From assembly GCA_020849765.1 (NCBI GenBank), contig JADLAY010000026.1:62001-126000 (forward strand): a stretch of 64,000 nt of DNA. Reading direction: 5' to 3'. The notes beneath the pieces were generated by a model that saw only the letters and a list, made by a program, of their open reading frames with translations, was not told the DNA's origin and searched no databases. This DNA is from Anaerolineae bacterium. GTDB lineage: Bacteria > Chloroflexota > Anaerolineae > Aggregatilineales > Phototrophicaceae. The position numbers and the translations under genes are program-made. This document shows positions 53,097 to 63,698 of this stretch, one piece after another; the stretch's first letter is position 1; each line of letters starts with the position of its first letter.

Positions 53097-53678
53097 CTAC
53101 CGCGGAATACGCAGCACCTGCCCAGCATAAATCAGATTCAGGTTATAAATGCCGTTGGCCTGCGCGATGGCCCACGGCGACACACCGAAGTAGCGCGAGA
53201 TGCCCAGCATCGTATCGCCGTAACGCACGTAGTAGTAACCGGCCCAGACGGGCGGCGTCGGATACGACGGCGTTTGTGGCACCGGCGCTGCGGCTACAGG
53301 TACGCGCAAGGTCTGCCCGGCATAGATGCGATTGATGTTGGCGATGCCGTTGAGGGTCACAAGCACCTGCGTCGTGGTGTTGTAACGCAGCGCAATCGAC
53401 GCAAGCGTGTCCCCGCGACGAACGGTGTAAGTGCCCGTGTTGGCAACCGGCGCTGCCACAGGGATCGACAGGGTTTGCCCAATGTACAGGCGTGTGGTGA
53501 CGGTCAGGTTATTGGCCGATGCCAGCGCGTCAATCGTGATGCCGTAACGAGCAGCAATGACCGTCAGCGAGTCATTCGGTTGAACAACATAGGTGGTCGA
53601 GCCAGTCTGCGCCAGCGCAGGAGCAACAAATAGCGCCATGGTCAGCAAGACGGCGAGAATGAGGATCAGACGACGCAT
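53097..53678 (-). CDS. Secreted protein with three LysM domains
   Basis: A 193-residue secreted protein with a signal peptide (LILILAVLLTMALFVAPALA) and three LysM units (about 29-73, 83-127 and 146-190). It has the patterns YVVQPNDSLTVIAARYGI, YTVRRGDTLASIALRYN and YYVRYGDTMLGISRYFG. It binds peptidoglycan or chitin-like glycan. The ATG at 53678 is preceded by GGGGAG at 8 bases. It is upstream of the LysM-GH gene, and they are probably co-transcribed. Confidence 0.85.
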   Translation of the reverse strand: MRRLILILAVLLTMALFVAPALAQTGSTTYVVQPNDSLTVIAARYGITIDALASANNLTVTTRLYIGQTLSIPVAAPVANTGTYTVRRGDTLASIALRYNTTTQVLVTLNGIANINRIYAGQTLRVPVAAAPVPQTPSYPTPPVWAGYYYVRYGDTMLGISRYFGVSPWAIAQANGIYNLNLIYAGQVLRIPR

Positions 53679-53684
53679 AAACAA

Positions 53685-54056
53685 CGCTCCCCTTCACGAC
53701 AGAATAAACCTGTGATGCGGATCTCGCTCCAGGGCGGCTAGGTTCAACCTGCAGCGCAATTCTGCTTCCACTAAGCCGAGTATATTTACAGTATGTAATT
53801 CTTAGCCCCCTGACACGCACATTCTAACACAAAACAGACAAAGTAATTCATTTTATATTCTACGACGATCACGCCTCCCTCATGGGGTATGTTTTGGCCC
53901 GCGTTAACACAAAAGACCTGCCGACCCCCGTGCGCACAATTCTCGATTCGTCATTACTTAAAAAATACACGCCCTTCTCACGGTTTTTACATCCAGGTTT
54001 GTTCTATAATGAATTTATTCGGACTCATTTGCGCTGCGAGGCTTAATCTTCAGACA
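53685..54056. other. Divergent intergenic region before the kinase gene
   Basis: Low in GC. A TATAAT at 54005-54010 with a poor -35 (GGTTTT area) may start the kinase transcript. I see no small gene or strong hairpin in the rest. Confidence 0.45.
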
Positions 54057-55871
<1,815 letters not shown>

Positions 55872-55877
55872 GGCGCT

Positions 55878-57218
55878 CTATTCGCCGACGAGGGTGACGG
55901 TTGGCTCCGGCGGGATCAGATACTCGTCGCGGGGCAGGTTGCTCAACGTCGTCAGCAGCAGCAATCCCACGATAAACATGACCAGGATCACGATCAGCAG
56001 GGCGATGCGCAGCCCACGGTTGCGCCGTGACAGCGCCGGGCTGCCATCGGGCGCCGCCGGCACACGCCGGGCGACAGCCAGCGGCGAAGCGTAAGCCCGC
56101 TCGAGCAGCCAGCGCCGCATCAAGTCCGACGTCAAATCGACCCCCACGGGCGTGAGCGCGACCAACTCGTGATATTCGAGGCTGCGAATGGTGGCGCTGA
56201 CAGCGGTCACATCGATCGGATCGTCGGAGTCGGCCAGCCAGTGCGAAATCGCCACCGCGTCGACCGGTCGCAGCGGATGCGCATACTGCAACTGGCTGAT
56301 GGCGCGCATGGCCTGCTGCTCGTGGTAGCTCAGAGCGTTCCACTCGCGATTGAGTTCTTCCGCCATCATCGTGAAGACCTGCGCGCCCGCCTGTTTGACG
56401 TCATCCTCAGTCACCTGCGCCGCCATCAGGTCGTCGTCATAGCGACGGTAGAGCACACAGCCCAGTGCCTGGATGTGAGCGGGTTGGCCGCCGGTCAGCC
56501 GCCAGGCCGCATCGAGCGCGCCGTCGTTGAGCCGGTAGAGCCCCTGGACCGGTTCGCGCAGGAGCCACTCGACCTCGTCCTGCGCCAGGTTGGTCAAACG
56601 GATCACGTCGATCGGGCGGACGAGCGGCTGCAGGTCGCCGGTGTGGCTCTCCTGCGCGGCATCGAGCGTCAGGGCTGCGTACAGCCGTGCATGCGTATCG
56701 AGCAGTTCGCGCAGGAATGAAAGCGTATCCGGTGCCAGTCGCCCGCTCTTGATCGCTTCGAGCAGGAAGTCGGCATCGTCGGCCAGCAGCACCAGATGCC
56801 GGTGCGGGCGGATCAGAGTCAACACCGGTGGCAGATAAGCCTCGGCAAACCAGGCGCGCGCATCATCGCCGGGCGGCGCCAGATCGATCAGGCGGTGGAG
56901 CGTGAAAGCCCGCTCGATCAAGCGCTCGGTGATCGCCTGGGCCAGGCTCAGCCACCACTCGTTTTCCGATTGCAGCGTCAGGTCGCGCAGACTGACGTAG
57001 ACGCCGACGAACGTCTCGTCGAAGGCCACGTCGAACGCGCGCAGGAAGGCCGTCTTGCCGATGCGGCGCCGACCGAGCACGAGCAGCGCTCCCTGACGCG
57101 CAGGATCGGTGAACTGCAGGCGCAGACGCGCGAAGACCGCCTGTCGCCCGGCAAACGGCGCCAGCATCGGATCGTCGACGCTGCAAGCATAGGGGTTGGA
57201 GACGATGTGGTCGTTCAT
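55878..57218 (-). CDS. STAND-like P-loop ATPase with C-terminal membrane helix
   Basis: A 446-residue ATPase. Walker A is GRRRIGKTAFL (about 50-60) and the Walker B-like VLLADDADFLL is near 150. A winged-helix-like middle part is seen (LEYHELVALTPVGVD near 340-355). One helix at about 400-422 (LRIALLIVILVMFIVGLLLLT) anchors the C-terminus. Such proteins are AAA-like, related to archaeal-type STAND ATPases. It is convergent with the kinase gene at 6 bases. A TATAAT 7 bases before the ATG at 57218 would give a nearly leaderless mRNA. Confidence 0.8.
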   Translation of the reverse strand: MNDHIVSNPYACSVDDPMLAPFAGRQAVFARLRLQFTDPARQGALLVLGRRRIGKTAFLRAFDVAFDETFVGVYVSLRDLTLQSENEWWLSLAQAITERLIERAFTLHRLIDLAPPGDDARAWFAEAYLPPVLTLIRPHRHLVLLADDADFLLEAIKSGRLAPDTLSFLRELLDTHARLYAALTLDAAQESHTGDLQPLVRPIDVIRLTNLAQDEVEWLLREPVQGLYRLNDGALDAAWRLTGGQPAHIQALGCVLYRRYDDDLMAAQVTEDDVKQAGAQVFTMMAEELNREWNALSYHEQQAMRAISQLQYAHPLRPVDAVAISHWLADSDDPIDVTAVSATIRSLEYHELVALTPVGVDLTSDLMRRWLLERAYASPLAVARRVPAAPDGSPALSRRNRGLRIALLIVILVMFIVGLLLLTTLSNLPRDEYLIPPEPTVTLVGE

Positions 57219-57267
57219 ATGGATCATTATAGCGCGGCTGGAGGCGCACGGTAGCCGAATAGGTCGA

Positions 57268-58146
57268 TCAACGATAGTCTTCTTCCGCGCGGAAGCGCCG
57301 GATATTCCAGAGCATGATCGGGAGCACAGCGATCATGATGACCGTCGCCAGCATGCTCCCGCGCCCGAAATCGCCACCGCCGCGAAACATCCAGTTGTAC
57401 ATCATGTTAGCCAGCACGTTCGTATCCCACTGGCCGTTGGTCATGGCGATGACAATGTCGAAGACTTTCAAAACGTCGACGGTGAAGGTCGTCCACACGA
57501 CCAGGATCGTACCCCAGATCTGAGGAAGAACGACGCGTATGAAGACCTGCACCTCGTTGGCGCCGTCGATGCGCGCGGCCTCAAGCAGTTCATCGGGCAC
57601 GCCGCGTATGGCGGCTGAGAACATGACGACCGCGAAACCCGTCTGCATCCAGACGAGGATGATGATCAGGAACAGATTGTTCCAGAACGGGATCGTGATC
57701 CAGGCCCGCGGCTCGCCGCCGAGGGCGACGACCAGCGCATTCAGGACGCCGATCTGATTCTGCCCCTCAGCCCGGAAATCATAGACGAATTTCCAGATGA
57801 CACTGGCGCCCACAAACGAGATCGCCATCGGCATGAAGATGAGAGATTTCGCCAGCGTGCCCCAACGGACGTTGTCCGCCAGCGCCGCAACGACGAAGCC
57901 AAGCACGATGCTGGCGAGCGGCGCGACGATCAGCCACAGGAGGTTATTGCGAATGGACTGCAAAAACTCCGGATCGTGCAGAGCCCAGGTGTAATTGCGC
58001 AGCCCGACGAAGTGCATCCCGAATTTATCGAAGAAGCTAAGGATAAAGGTGTGGATGGCGGGATAAATCAGATAGACGACGAGGAGAAAAAGCGCCGGGG
58101 CCAGGAACAACCAGGGTTCCAACTTTGCAAAAAACCGTCGAGACAT
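57268..58146 (-). CDS. Sugar ABC transporter permease (MalF type, second copy)
   Basis: A 292-residue permease with six helices, starting near WLFLAPALFLLVVYLIYP and with the EAA loop EAARIDGANEVQVFIRVVLPQIW. It is very close to the other MalF-type permease of this locus (59444-60457); long stretches such as RWGTLAKS and GQWDT are the same. The start at 58146 has AGGAA upstream. It is the last gene of the locus and probably arose by duplication of the upstream copy. It may form an alternative channel with the MalG-type permease. Confidence 0.88.
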   Translation of the reverse strand: MSRRFFAKLEPWLFLAPALFLLVVYLIYPAIHTFILSFFDKFGMHFVGLRNYTWALHDPEFLQSIRNNLLWLIVAPLASIVLGFVVAALADNVRWGTLAKSLIFMPMAISFVGASVIWKFVYDFRAEGQNQIGVLNALVVALGGEPRAWITIPFWNNLFLIIILVWMQTGFAVVMFSAAIRGVPDELLEAARIDGANEVQVFIRVVLPQIWGTILVVWTTFTVDVLKVFDIVIAMTNGQWDTNVLANMMYNWMFRGGGDFGRGSMLATVIMIAVLPIMLWNIRRFRAEEDYR

Positions 58147-58217
58147 CGACGCGTATTCCTGAAAACACAGAGGGCGAGCCGCGGCCCGCCCTCCAAATAT
58201 CATTCTGAGCGTCCGGC

Positions 58218-59447
58218 TTAGCCGCCCTTGACCGAACCGGCGAGCAGACCGCGCACGAAGTAGCGCTGCAGTGCGAAGAACACGAGCACCGGCACGATGA
58301 TCGAGACAAAAGCGCTGCTGGTCAGGATCTCCCAGTTATCGGCGCGAGAGCCGAGCAGTTCGCGCAGCTTGGACGTGAGCACGATCTGATCGGGCGTCTT
58401 GCCCAGGAAGACGAGCGCCACCAGCAGGTCGTTCCAGACCCACAAGAACTGGAAGATGGCGAACGAGGCCAGCGCGGGCACCGACAGCGGCAGCACCAGA
58501 CGTGTGAAGATCTGGAAGTGCGACGCGCCATCGATCTTGGCCGACTCGATCAGTTCGCGCGGCAGGCTGCCGATGTAGTTGCGCAGCAGGTAGATCGCCA
58601 ACGGCAGGCCGAAGCCCGTATGCGCCAGCCAGATGCCTGGATAACCCTTGGAAAGACCGACGGTGTTGTACAGCCTCAACAGCGGAATGAGCGCCATTTG
58701 CAGCGGCACGACGATCAAAGCGACGACGATGTAGAACAGGAACCGTCGTCCGGGGAACTCCATCCACGTGAAGGCATACGACGCGAAGGCCGCAATCGCG
58801 ATCGGGATGATGGTCGCTGGAATGACGACTGTGAAGGTATTGATGAACGATTGATCGACCGATTCCGCCCGGAAGATTTCCTGATAGTTCGCCAACGTGA
58901 AAGTCGGCGGAATCTGCGTCTCCATGAAGAAGCGCCGCCCACGATCGAAATCGAACGGCGTTGGCGACGTGTACGTGTAGGTGCCATTCGATTCGAGCAC
59001 GAACGTACTGCCATCTTCCAGGGTGACGAGCTCACCCGGCGCATAGTCGCGAATGCCCGGCTGTTCGCCTTGCCCATATTCAACCGTACCGCTCGAGGGC
59101 AAGAAGCCGCCGCCATACGTGCGAATGCTCTTGGTCGATCCCTCACCGAAAATACTGCCAGTCAAGACGTACTGCCCGTTGGTTTCGACCTGGGCGTCCG
59201 CCTCCCCAGTACGGCCCTGTTCGGTACCGACCGATGTTTGCAACGCCGTCCACCAACCGGTGATGGCGAGCTGGTCTTTATCACGCAGTGAACTGATGAA
59301 CAAACCAAAGGTCGGAATCGTCCACGCGATCACGATCAGAGCCAGCGAAATACGCGTGATCCACCAACCGAGCGAAAGATTGAAGGAACTCGTGCCGCTC
59401 GCCGCTTTATCGGCAGCGCCGGCCATGGTTTGGGCTTTGGTCGTCAT
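58218..59447 (-). CDS. Carbohydrate ABC transporter permease (MalG/AglG type)
   Basis: A 409-residue permease. It is longer than typical MalG (about 280) by an insertion of roughly 110 residues between the first and second helices (about residues 60-180). This is like AglG-type alpha-glucoside permeases. The EAA loop is ESAKIDGASHFQIFTRLVLPLSVP and the tail LLAGSVKGG. Its start overlaps the upstream MalF-type gene by 4 bases, so translation is coupled. Two MalF-like partners flank it. Confidence 0.9.
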   Translation of the reverse strand: MTTKAQTMAGAADKAASGTSSFNLSLGWWITRISLALIVIAWTIPTFGLFISSLRDKDQLAITGWWTALQTSVGTEQGRTGEADAQVETNGQYVLTGSIFGEGSTKSIRTYGGGFLPSSGTVEYGQGEQPGIRDYAPGELVTLEDGSTFVLESNGTYTYTSPTPFDFDRGRRFFMETQIPPTFTLANYQEIFRAESVDQSFINTFTVVIPATIIPIAIAAFASYAFTWMEFPGRRFLFYIVVALIVVPLQMALIPLLRLYNTVGLSKGYPGIWLAHTGFGLPLAIYLLRNYIGSLPRELIESAKIDGASHFQIFTRLVLPLSVPALASFAIFQFLWVWNDLLVALVFLGKTPDQIVLTSKLRELLGSRADNWEILTSSAFVSIIVPVLVFFALQRYFVRGLLAGSVKGG

Positions 59448-60457
59448 CGCTGAGCCTCCTCTGCGCGGAAGCGCCGGATATTCCAGATCATGATCGGGAT
59501 AACGGCGATCATGATGACGGTCGCCAACATACTGCCGCGACCAAAGTCGCCACCACCACGGAACATCCAGTCATACATTAAGTTCGCCAGCACTTCCGTA
59601 TCCCACTGGCCATTCGTCATCGCCAGCACGATGTCGAACACCTTCAGCACAACGATCGTGATGGTCGTCCACACAACCAGAATGGTGCCGATAATCTGCG
59701 GGATCATGATGTTGAAAAAGATCTGGACCTCGTTGGCGCCATCAATGCGCGCCGCTTCCAGTGTCTCTTCCGGAACGCCACGCAGCGCCGCCGACATCAA
59801 GACCATGGCAAAGCCGGTCTGAATCCAGATCAAGATGATCATCAAAAATATGTTGTTCCAGAACGGGATCGTCAGCCACGCCTGCGGTTGCCCACCCAAC
59901 GACGTCACCAGCGCGTTGAGCACGCCGATCTGCGCCTGCCCCTCGGGGCGATAGTCGTAGATGAACTTCCAAATCACGCTTGCACCGACAAATGAGATCG
60001 CCATCGGCATGAAGATCATGGACTTGGCCAGCGTGCCCCAGCGCACGCGGTCGGCCAACACCGCAATGACCAGCCCAAGCGCCGTGCTCACGAAGGGCAC
60101 GATCAAGAGCCAGAGGATGTTGTTACCAATCGACTGCAAGAACTCGCCATCGTTGATGGCCCACTCATAATTGTGGAGCCCGACGAATTCGTTGCCGGTC
60201 GCATTGAAGAAACTCAGAATGAACGTTTGAATGGCCGGGTAAACCAGGTACAGGAGGAGCAGGAGAAGGGCGGGGAGCACGAAAATCCATGGGCGAATGG
60301 ACTCGCGGATTTTCTCCCGGCTCTTGATCATCCGTCGATCTGCCGTCATCTCGTCGGCAAAGGCTTTGTCCAGCACCCAGTTCGTTCCGAAATAGAAGAG
60401 CACCATCGCCCCGACGCCGATGATGATCGCATAAACTCCAGAAAGGATTTGCTGCAT
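59444..60457 (-). CDS. Sugar ABC transporter permease (MalF/AglF type, first copy)
   Basis: A 337-residue permease. The N-terminus has an extra helix (QQILSGVYAIIIGVGAMVLFYF) before the usual core (IFVLPALLLLLLYLVYP). The EAA loop is EAARIDGANEVQIFFNIMIPQI. GGAG precedes the ATG by a suitable distance. It overlaps the MalG-type gene and follows the binding-protein gene in the operon. It is a paralog of the 57268-58146 gene, and the shorter copy lacks the first extra helix. Confidence 0.9.
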   Translation of the reverse strand: MQQILSGVYAIIIGVGAMVLFYFGTNWVLDKAFADEMTADRRMIKSREKIRESIRPWIFVLPALLLLLLYLVYPAIQTFILSFFNATGNEFVGLHNYEWAINDGEFLQSIGNNILWLLIVPFVSTALGLVIAVLADRVRWGTLAKSMIFMPMAISFVGASVIWKFIYDYRPEGQAQIGVLNALVTSLGGQPQAWLTIPFWNNIFLMIILIWIQTGFAMVLMSAALRGVPEETLEAARIDGANEVQIFFNIMIPQIIGTILVVWTTITIVVLKVFDIVLAMTNGQWDTEVLANLMYDWMFRGGGDFGRGSMLATVIMIAVIPIMIWNIRRFRAEEAQR

Positions 60458-60565
60458 AATGTTTGTCTCCGGCAGGCTTACCCCAACGACGCCAGTATAG
60501 CAACCAGGGTGACCCAGTGAGTCACCCTGGCAGCCCTAAGGCATCGTTATCGAAAACAGATGCGC

Positions 60566-61933
60566 TTATTCTTTGATAGCATCCCAGGCGGCCTGGATCT
60601 CGTCGGCCACGTCCTGCGCGCTCGCGCCACTGACGTAATCGACCATGCCCGTCCAGAACGCACCGGCACCAATCGCGCCCGGCATCAGGTCCGAACCGTC
60701 GAAGCGGAAGGTCGTCGCGTTCAGGAGGATCTCGCCCTGCTTGCGCAGCGTATCGTTGGCATACGCATCCAAGTTGACACCCTTGTGCGGCGACAGCAAA
60801 CCACTCTGCGCCATCCAAACTTCATGCGCGAGCGGGGTCGTCAGCCACTTGATGAAAGCGCGAGCAGCGTCGCTGTCATCAGTGATCGTCCACACCGTGC
60901 CTGCACCGAGGACCGGGTTACCCAGGTCCTGGCCGGCGAAGGGCGGGAAGTAGAAGAAGTCGGCGTCCGTGCCCAGTTCGGTTCCCTCGGGGAAGAACGA
61001 GGAAATGAAGCTGGCCTGGCGGTGCAAGTAGCACTGCGGCGGAACGGTGAACAGACCCTGCGGCGAGTCACGGAAGTCCGTGGACGCAACCGCGACGGCG
61101 CCACCATTGACCCAGGCATCGTTCTTGGCGAACTGGCCGAAGATATCAATCGCATTGACCACTTCCGGCGAATTGAAGGGCAGCTCGTTGCTCACCCACG
61201 CATCGTAGACTTCCGGCGGCTGCGTGCGCAGCATGATGTCTTCGACCCAGTCAGTGGCCGGCCAGCCGGTCGCGTCACCGCTGCCGAGGCCGATGCACCA
61301 GGGCGTACCGCCGTCAGCAACGATCTGATCGCTCAGGGCCATCAGGTCTTCCATCGTCGCCGGGACTTCGTAACCGGCATCTTCAAAGTTCTCCGGCACG
61401 TACCAGACGATGCTCTTCAGGTCGATCTTGTACAGGAAGCCAAAATAATCATCAGCGCCATCGGGGCCGGCATACGTGCCCAGGTCAACCCACGACTGAC
61501 CGGCAGCGTAGTTGTCGAGCGTGAACTGACGCATCTCATCGCCGAGCGGCGCGAGGAAGCCCTGTGCCGCCATGTTGGCTGCCAGACCCGGCTGTGGGAA
61601 GGCTGCCACGTTCGACGGGCTGCCAGCTTGCAGGTCGATGACGATCTGCTGCTCGAAGCTGTCCGAACCAGCGTAGACGACATCCACACCCGTAGCGTAC
61701 TCAAAGTAGGCGAGCATGCTCTCGACCAGGACCTGGTCGTTGCCAACCCATGGGCCGAAGACTGTCAATGTCTGACCGCTCAAACCCATATCCTGGAACT
61801 CCTCCAGGTTTTCCCAATGGAACGGACCTTCACCCACGGGGAAGACCAGGTCGTCCTGCGCAGCAACAGCGCTTGCGCCGAAGACCGCCAGCATCGCCGC
61901 CATAAGCAGCGCAAGCATGGCAAACTTCTTCAT
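60566..61933 (-). CDS. Extracellular sugar-binding protein (AglE-like) of CUT1 ABC transporter
   Basis: A 455-residue exported binding protein. It has a signal peptide (FAMLALLMAAMLAVFGASAVAA, then QD). Lobe motifs include LTVFGPWVGNDQVLVESMLAYFEYATG and PFAGQDLGNPVLGAGTVWTI. GGAG is at a good distance before the ATG. It is the first gene of the operon with three permeases; an AglE-like alpha-glucoside specificity is suggested by AglFG-like partners and a GH32 gene next door. Two LacI-type operators lie 150-180 bases upstream. Confidence 0.9.
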   Translation of the reverse strand: MKKFAMLALLMAAMLAVFGASAVAAQDDLVFPVGEGPFHWENLEEFQDMGLSGQTLTVFGPWVGNDQVLVESMLAYFEYATGVDVVYAGSDSFEQQIVIDLQAGSPSNVAAFPQPGLAANMAAQGFLAPLGDEMRQFTLDNYAAGQSWVDLGTYAGPDGADDYFGFLYKIDLKSIVWYVPENFEDAGYEVPATMEDLMALSDQIVADGGTPWCIGLGSGDATGWPATDWVEDIMLRTQPPEVYDAWVSNELPFNSPEVVNAIDIFGQFAKNDAWVNGGAVAVASTDFRDSPQGLFTVPPQCYLHRQASFISSFFPEGTELGTDADFFYFPPFAGQDLGNPVLGAGTVWTITDDSDAARAFIKWLTTPLAHEVWMAQSGLLSPHKGVNLDAYANDTLRKQGEILLNATTFRFDGSDLMPGAIGAGAFWTGMVDYVSGASAQDVADEIQAAWDAIKE

Positions 61934-62080
61934 AGTAAACTCCTGTGTACATAATTTAGCTTGTAGAGCCGACGGGCGACTCAGTGCCCTTAATATGGCA
62001 TCTTAACCGTACGAACATAAAAACGCAAATCCAGGTCGATTTTTCGGGCGAATTGTACAAACTTTCATCCGAATATTACG

Positions 62081-62114
62081 TGACAACGTTGTAACGTTAT
62101 TGACAACGCTGTCA
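62081..62114. promoter_or_regulatory. Pair of LacI-type operators before the sugar-binding-protein gene
   Basis: TGACAACGTTGT (62081-62092; its core ACAACGTTGT is a perfect 10-bp palindrome with a central CG) and TGACAACGCTGTCA (62101-62114, near-perfect). The two start exactly 20 bases apart, about two helical turns. The central CG is typical of LacI-family sites. They lie upstream of the binding-protein gene; the repressor is not encoded in the window next to them. Confidence 0.6.
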
Positions 62115-62154
62115 TCTTGTGAAATTTGGCACGGATCTTGGTCTTTACGATCGG

Positions 62155-63615
62155 CTAGGTGGCATCCAGATTCCAGACGTGGGCAAACCTTAACATAACG
62201 TTCGGTGTACCCTGCCAGCCCAGCGCAATACCGGAATTGTGGGTCGGGTAGATGCGCGTGGCCGCGCAGACGAGACCCTCGTTAGCAAACACCTCCACGA
62301 CCGAGTGATCGACGTAGATGTGCAGCTTGAGCGCTTCCCCGGCTGCCAGATTGAGCGCCCCGGTGAGATCAGCTCGGTCGGCCTCGTCGCTCGTGCTCAG
62401 TGACGACTGCCCGCGCCCGATCTGCAACCTGCCGCGCGCCCAATCGTAGGCAATCGTCAGTCGTTCCTCGCCCCCCGGCAGCATCCGCAGTTCCAGCTCG
62501 ACCTGCCCTGGGGTACCGGCGCAGGTGAACTCGGCGACGATTTCGAGCGTTTGACTCGCGTACTGCCCTAGCAGGTTGTACCCGTCGGCATCTCTGGCCG
62601 GGTTGACCGGGAGCGCGGCGGATTGGCGCAGAGTACTCACTTCGGGCGCCGGCTGTTGGCGCAGGTGACCGTCGGCATCCATCGTCACGACGCGCGGTAG
62701 CGACATCACGCCGGACCAACCGGTGGCCAAGCTCTCGTCGAGGCTGCGCTCCTCGCGAATCCAGCCCCACATCAGCCAGCGTCCCCGCGCATCACGCGTC
62801 GCCTGCGGTGCGTAAAGAGCGGCGTTCTCTAGTTCAAGTAACTCGAAGAATCGTGGTTCGAACTTGCCATGGCGATAGATGCCGCTGTAGTAGCCGGTGT
62901 AACTGCGCTGCGGCGGATGCCAGACGCTGACGAGCAGGGCCGCGCGCTCATCGTCGAATGTGAGCAGCTGCGGGCACTCCCAGAGCAGGCCGACGTTGTC
63001 GTGATGGAGCAGTCCGGCGTAATGCCAGCGGTGTAAGTCATCCGAGTCGTAGAGCAGCACCGCGCCGCCGCGGCCACGCAGCCCGGCGCCGATGGTCATG
63101 CGCCAGCGATCCCCCTCACGCCAGACGACCGGATCGCGCACGCCGACAATGTCGCCCTCGTCCGGGAGCGCGGGGATGAGTGGATTGTCCGGCAGCTTGC
63201 GCCACGTCTGCAAGCCCGGCTCGCCGAGCGCCGCGCAGATTGGCATGTTGCGCAGCCCATTGGCGACGCCATCCTGCGTGAACTTCCCGGTGCCGCCCGT
63301 ATAGATGAGCATGACCTCATCGCCGTGCCGCACCGCACAGCCCGACCAGACACCGCCCTCGTCCAGACCGGACGTATCCGGCGCCAGCGCTATCGGCTGA
63401 TCCTGCCAGTGGACGAGATCGCCGCTGACGGCGTGCCCCCAGTGGATGTTGCCCCAGACCGGGGCAGCAGGATTGTTCTGGTAAAACAGATGGTAACGGC
63501 CATCAATTTCGATCACCCCGTTTGGGTCGTTCATCCACCCGGCGGGCGGCAAAAAGTGATAACGCGGACGATACGGATCACCCGTGAATGATGGCCGGGT
63601 GATGACGAACGGCAT
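62155..63615 (-). CDS. GH32 beta-fructosidase (invertase/sucrose-6-phosphate hydrolase-like)
   Basis: A 486-residue enzyme without signal peptide, so cytoplasmic. The nucleophile is Asp30 in GWMNDPNG, the transition-state stabiliser is in VRDP (160-162), and the acid/base Glu213 is in WECPQ. All three GH32 signature blocks are intact. A five-bladed propeller and a beta-sandwich (about 350-480, ending VFANEGLVCA) follow. It hydrolyses sucrose or fructosides. It lies between two sugar ABC operons, consistent with a sucrose or fructan role. Confidence 0.93.
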   Translation of the reverse strand: MPFVITRPSFTGDPYRPRYHFLPPAGWMNDPNGVIEIDGRYHLFYQNNPAAPVWGNIHWGHAVSGDLVHWQDQPIALAPDTSGLDEGGVWSGCAVRHGDEVMLIYTGGTGKFTQDGVANGLRNMPICAALGEPGLQTWRKLPDNPLIPALPDEGDIVGVRDPVVWREGDRWRMTIGAGLRGRGGAVLLYDSDDLHRWHYAGLLHHDNVGLLWECPQLLTFDDERAALLVSVWHPPQRSYTGYYSGIYRHGKFEPRFFELLELENAALYAPQATRDARGRWLMWGWIREERSLDESLATGWSGVMSLPRVVTMDADGHLRQQPAPEVSTLRQSAALPVNPARDADGYNLLGQYASQTLEIVAEFTCAGTPGQVELELRMLPGGEERLTIAYDWARGRLQIGRGQSSLSTSDEADRADLTGALNLAAGEALKLHIYVDHSVVEVFANEGLVCAATRIYPTHNSGIALGWQGTPNVMLRFAHVWNLDAT

Positions 63616-63698
63616 GGGCAGTGCTTTCCAATGATGTGGCGATGAGTGACGAGATACGAGCCGCGTCGTGCGCAGCTCGTCCCATGTAATTGCCTAGG

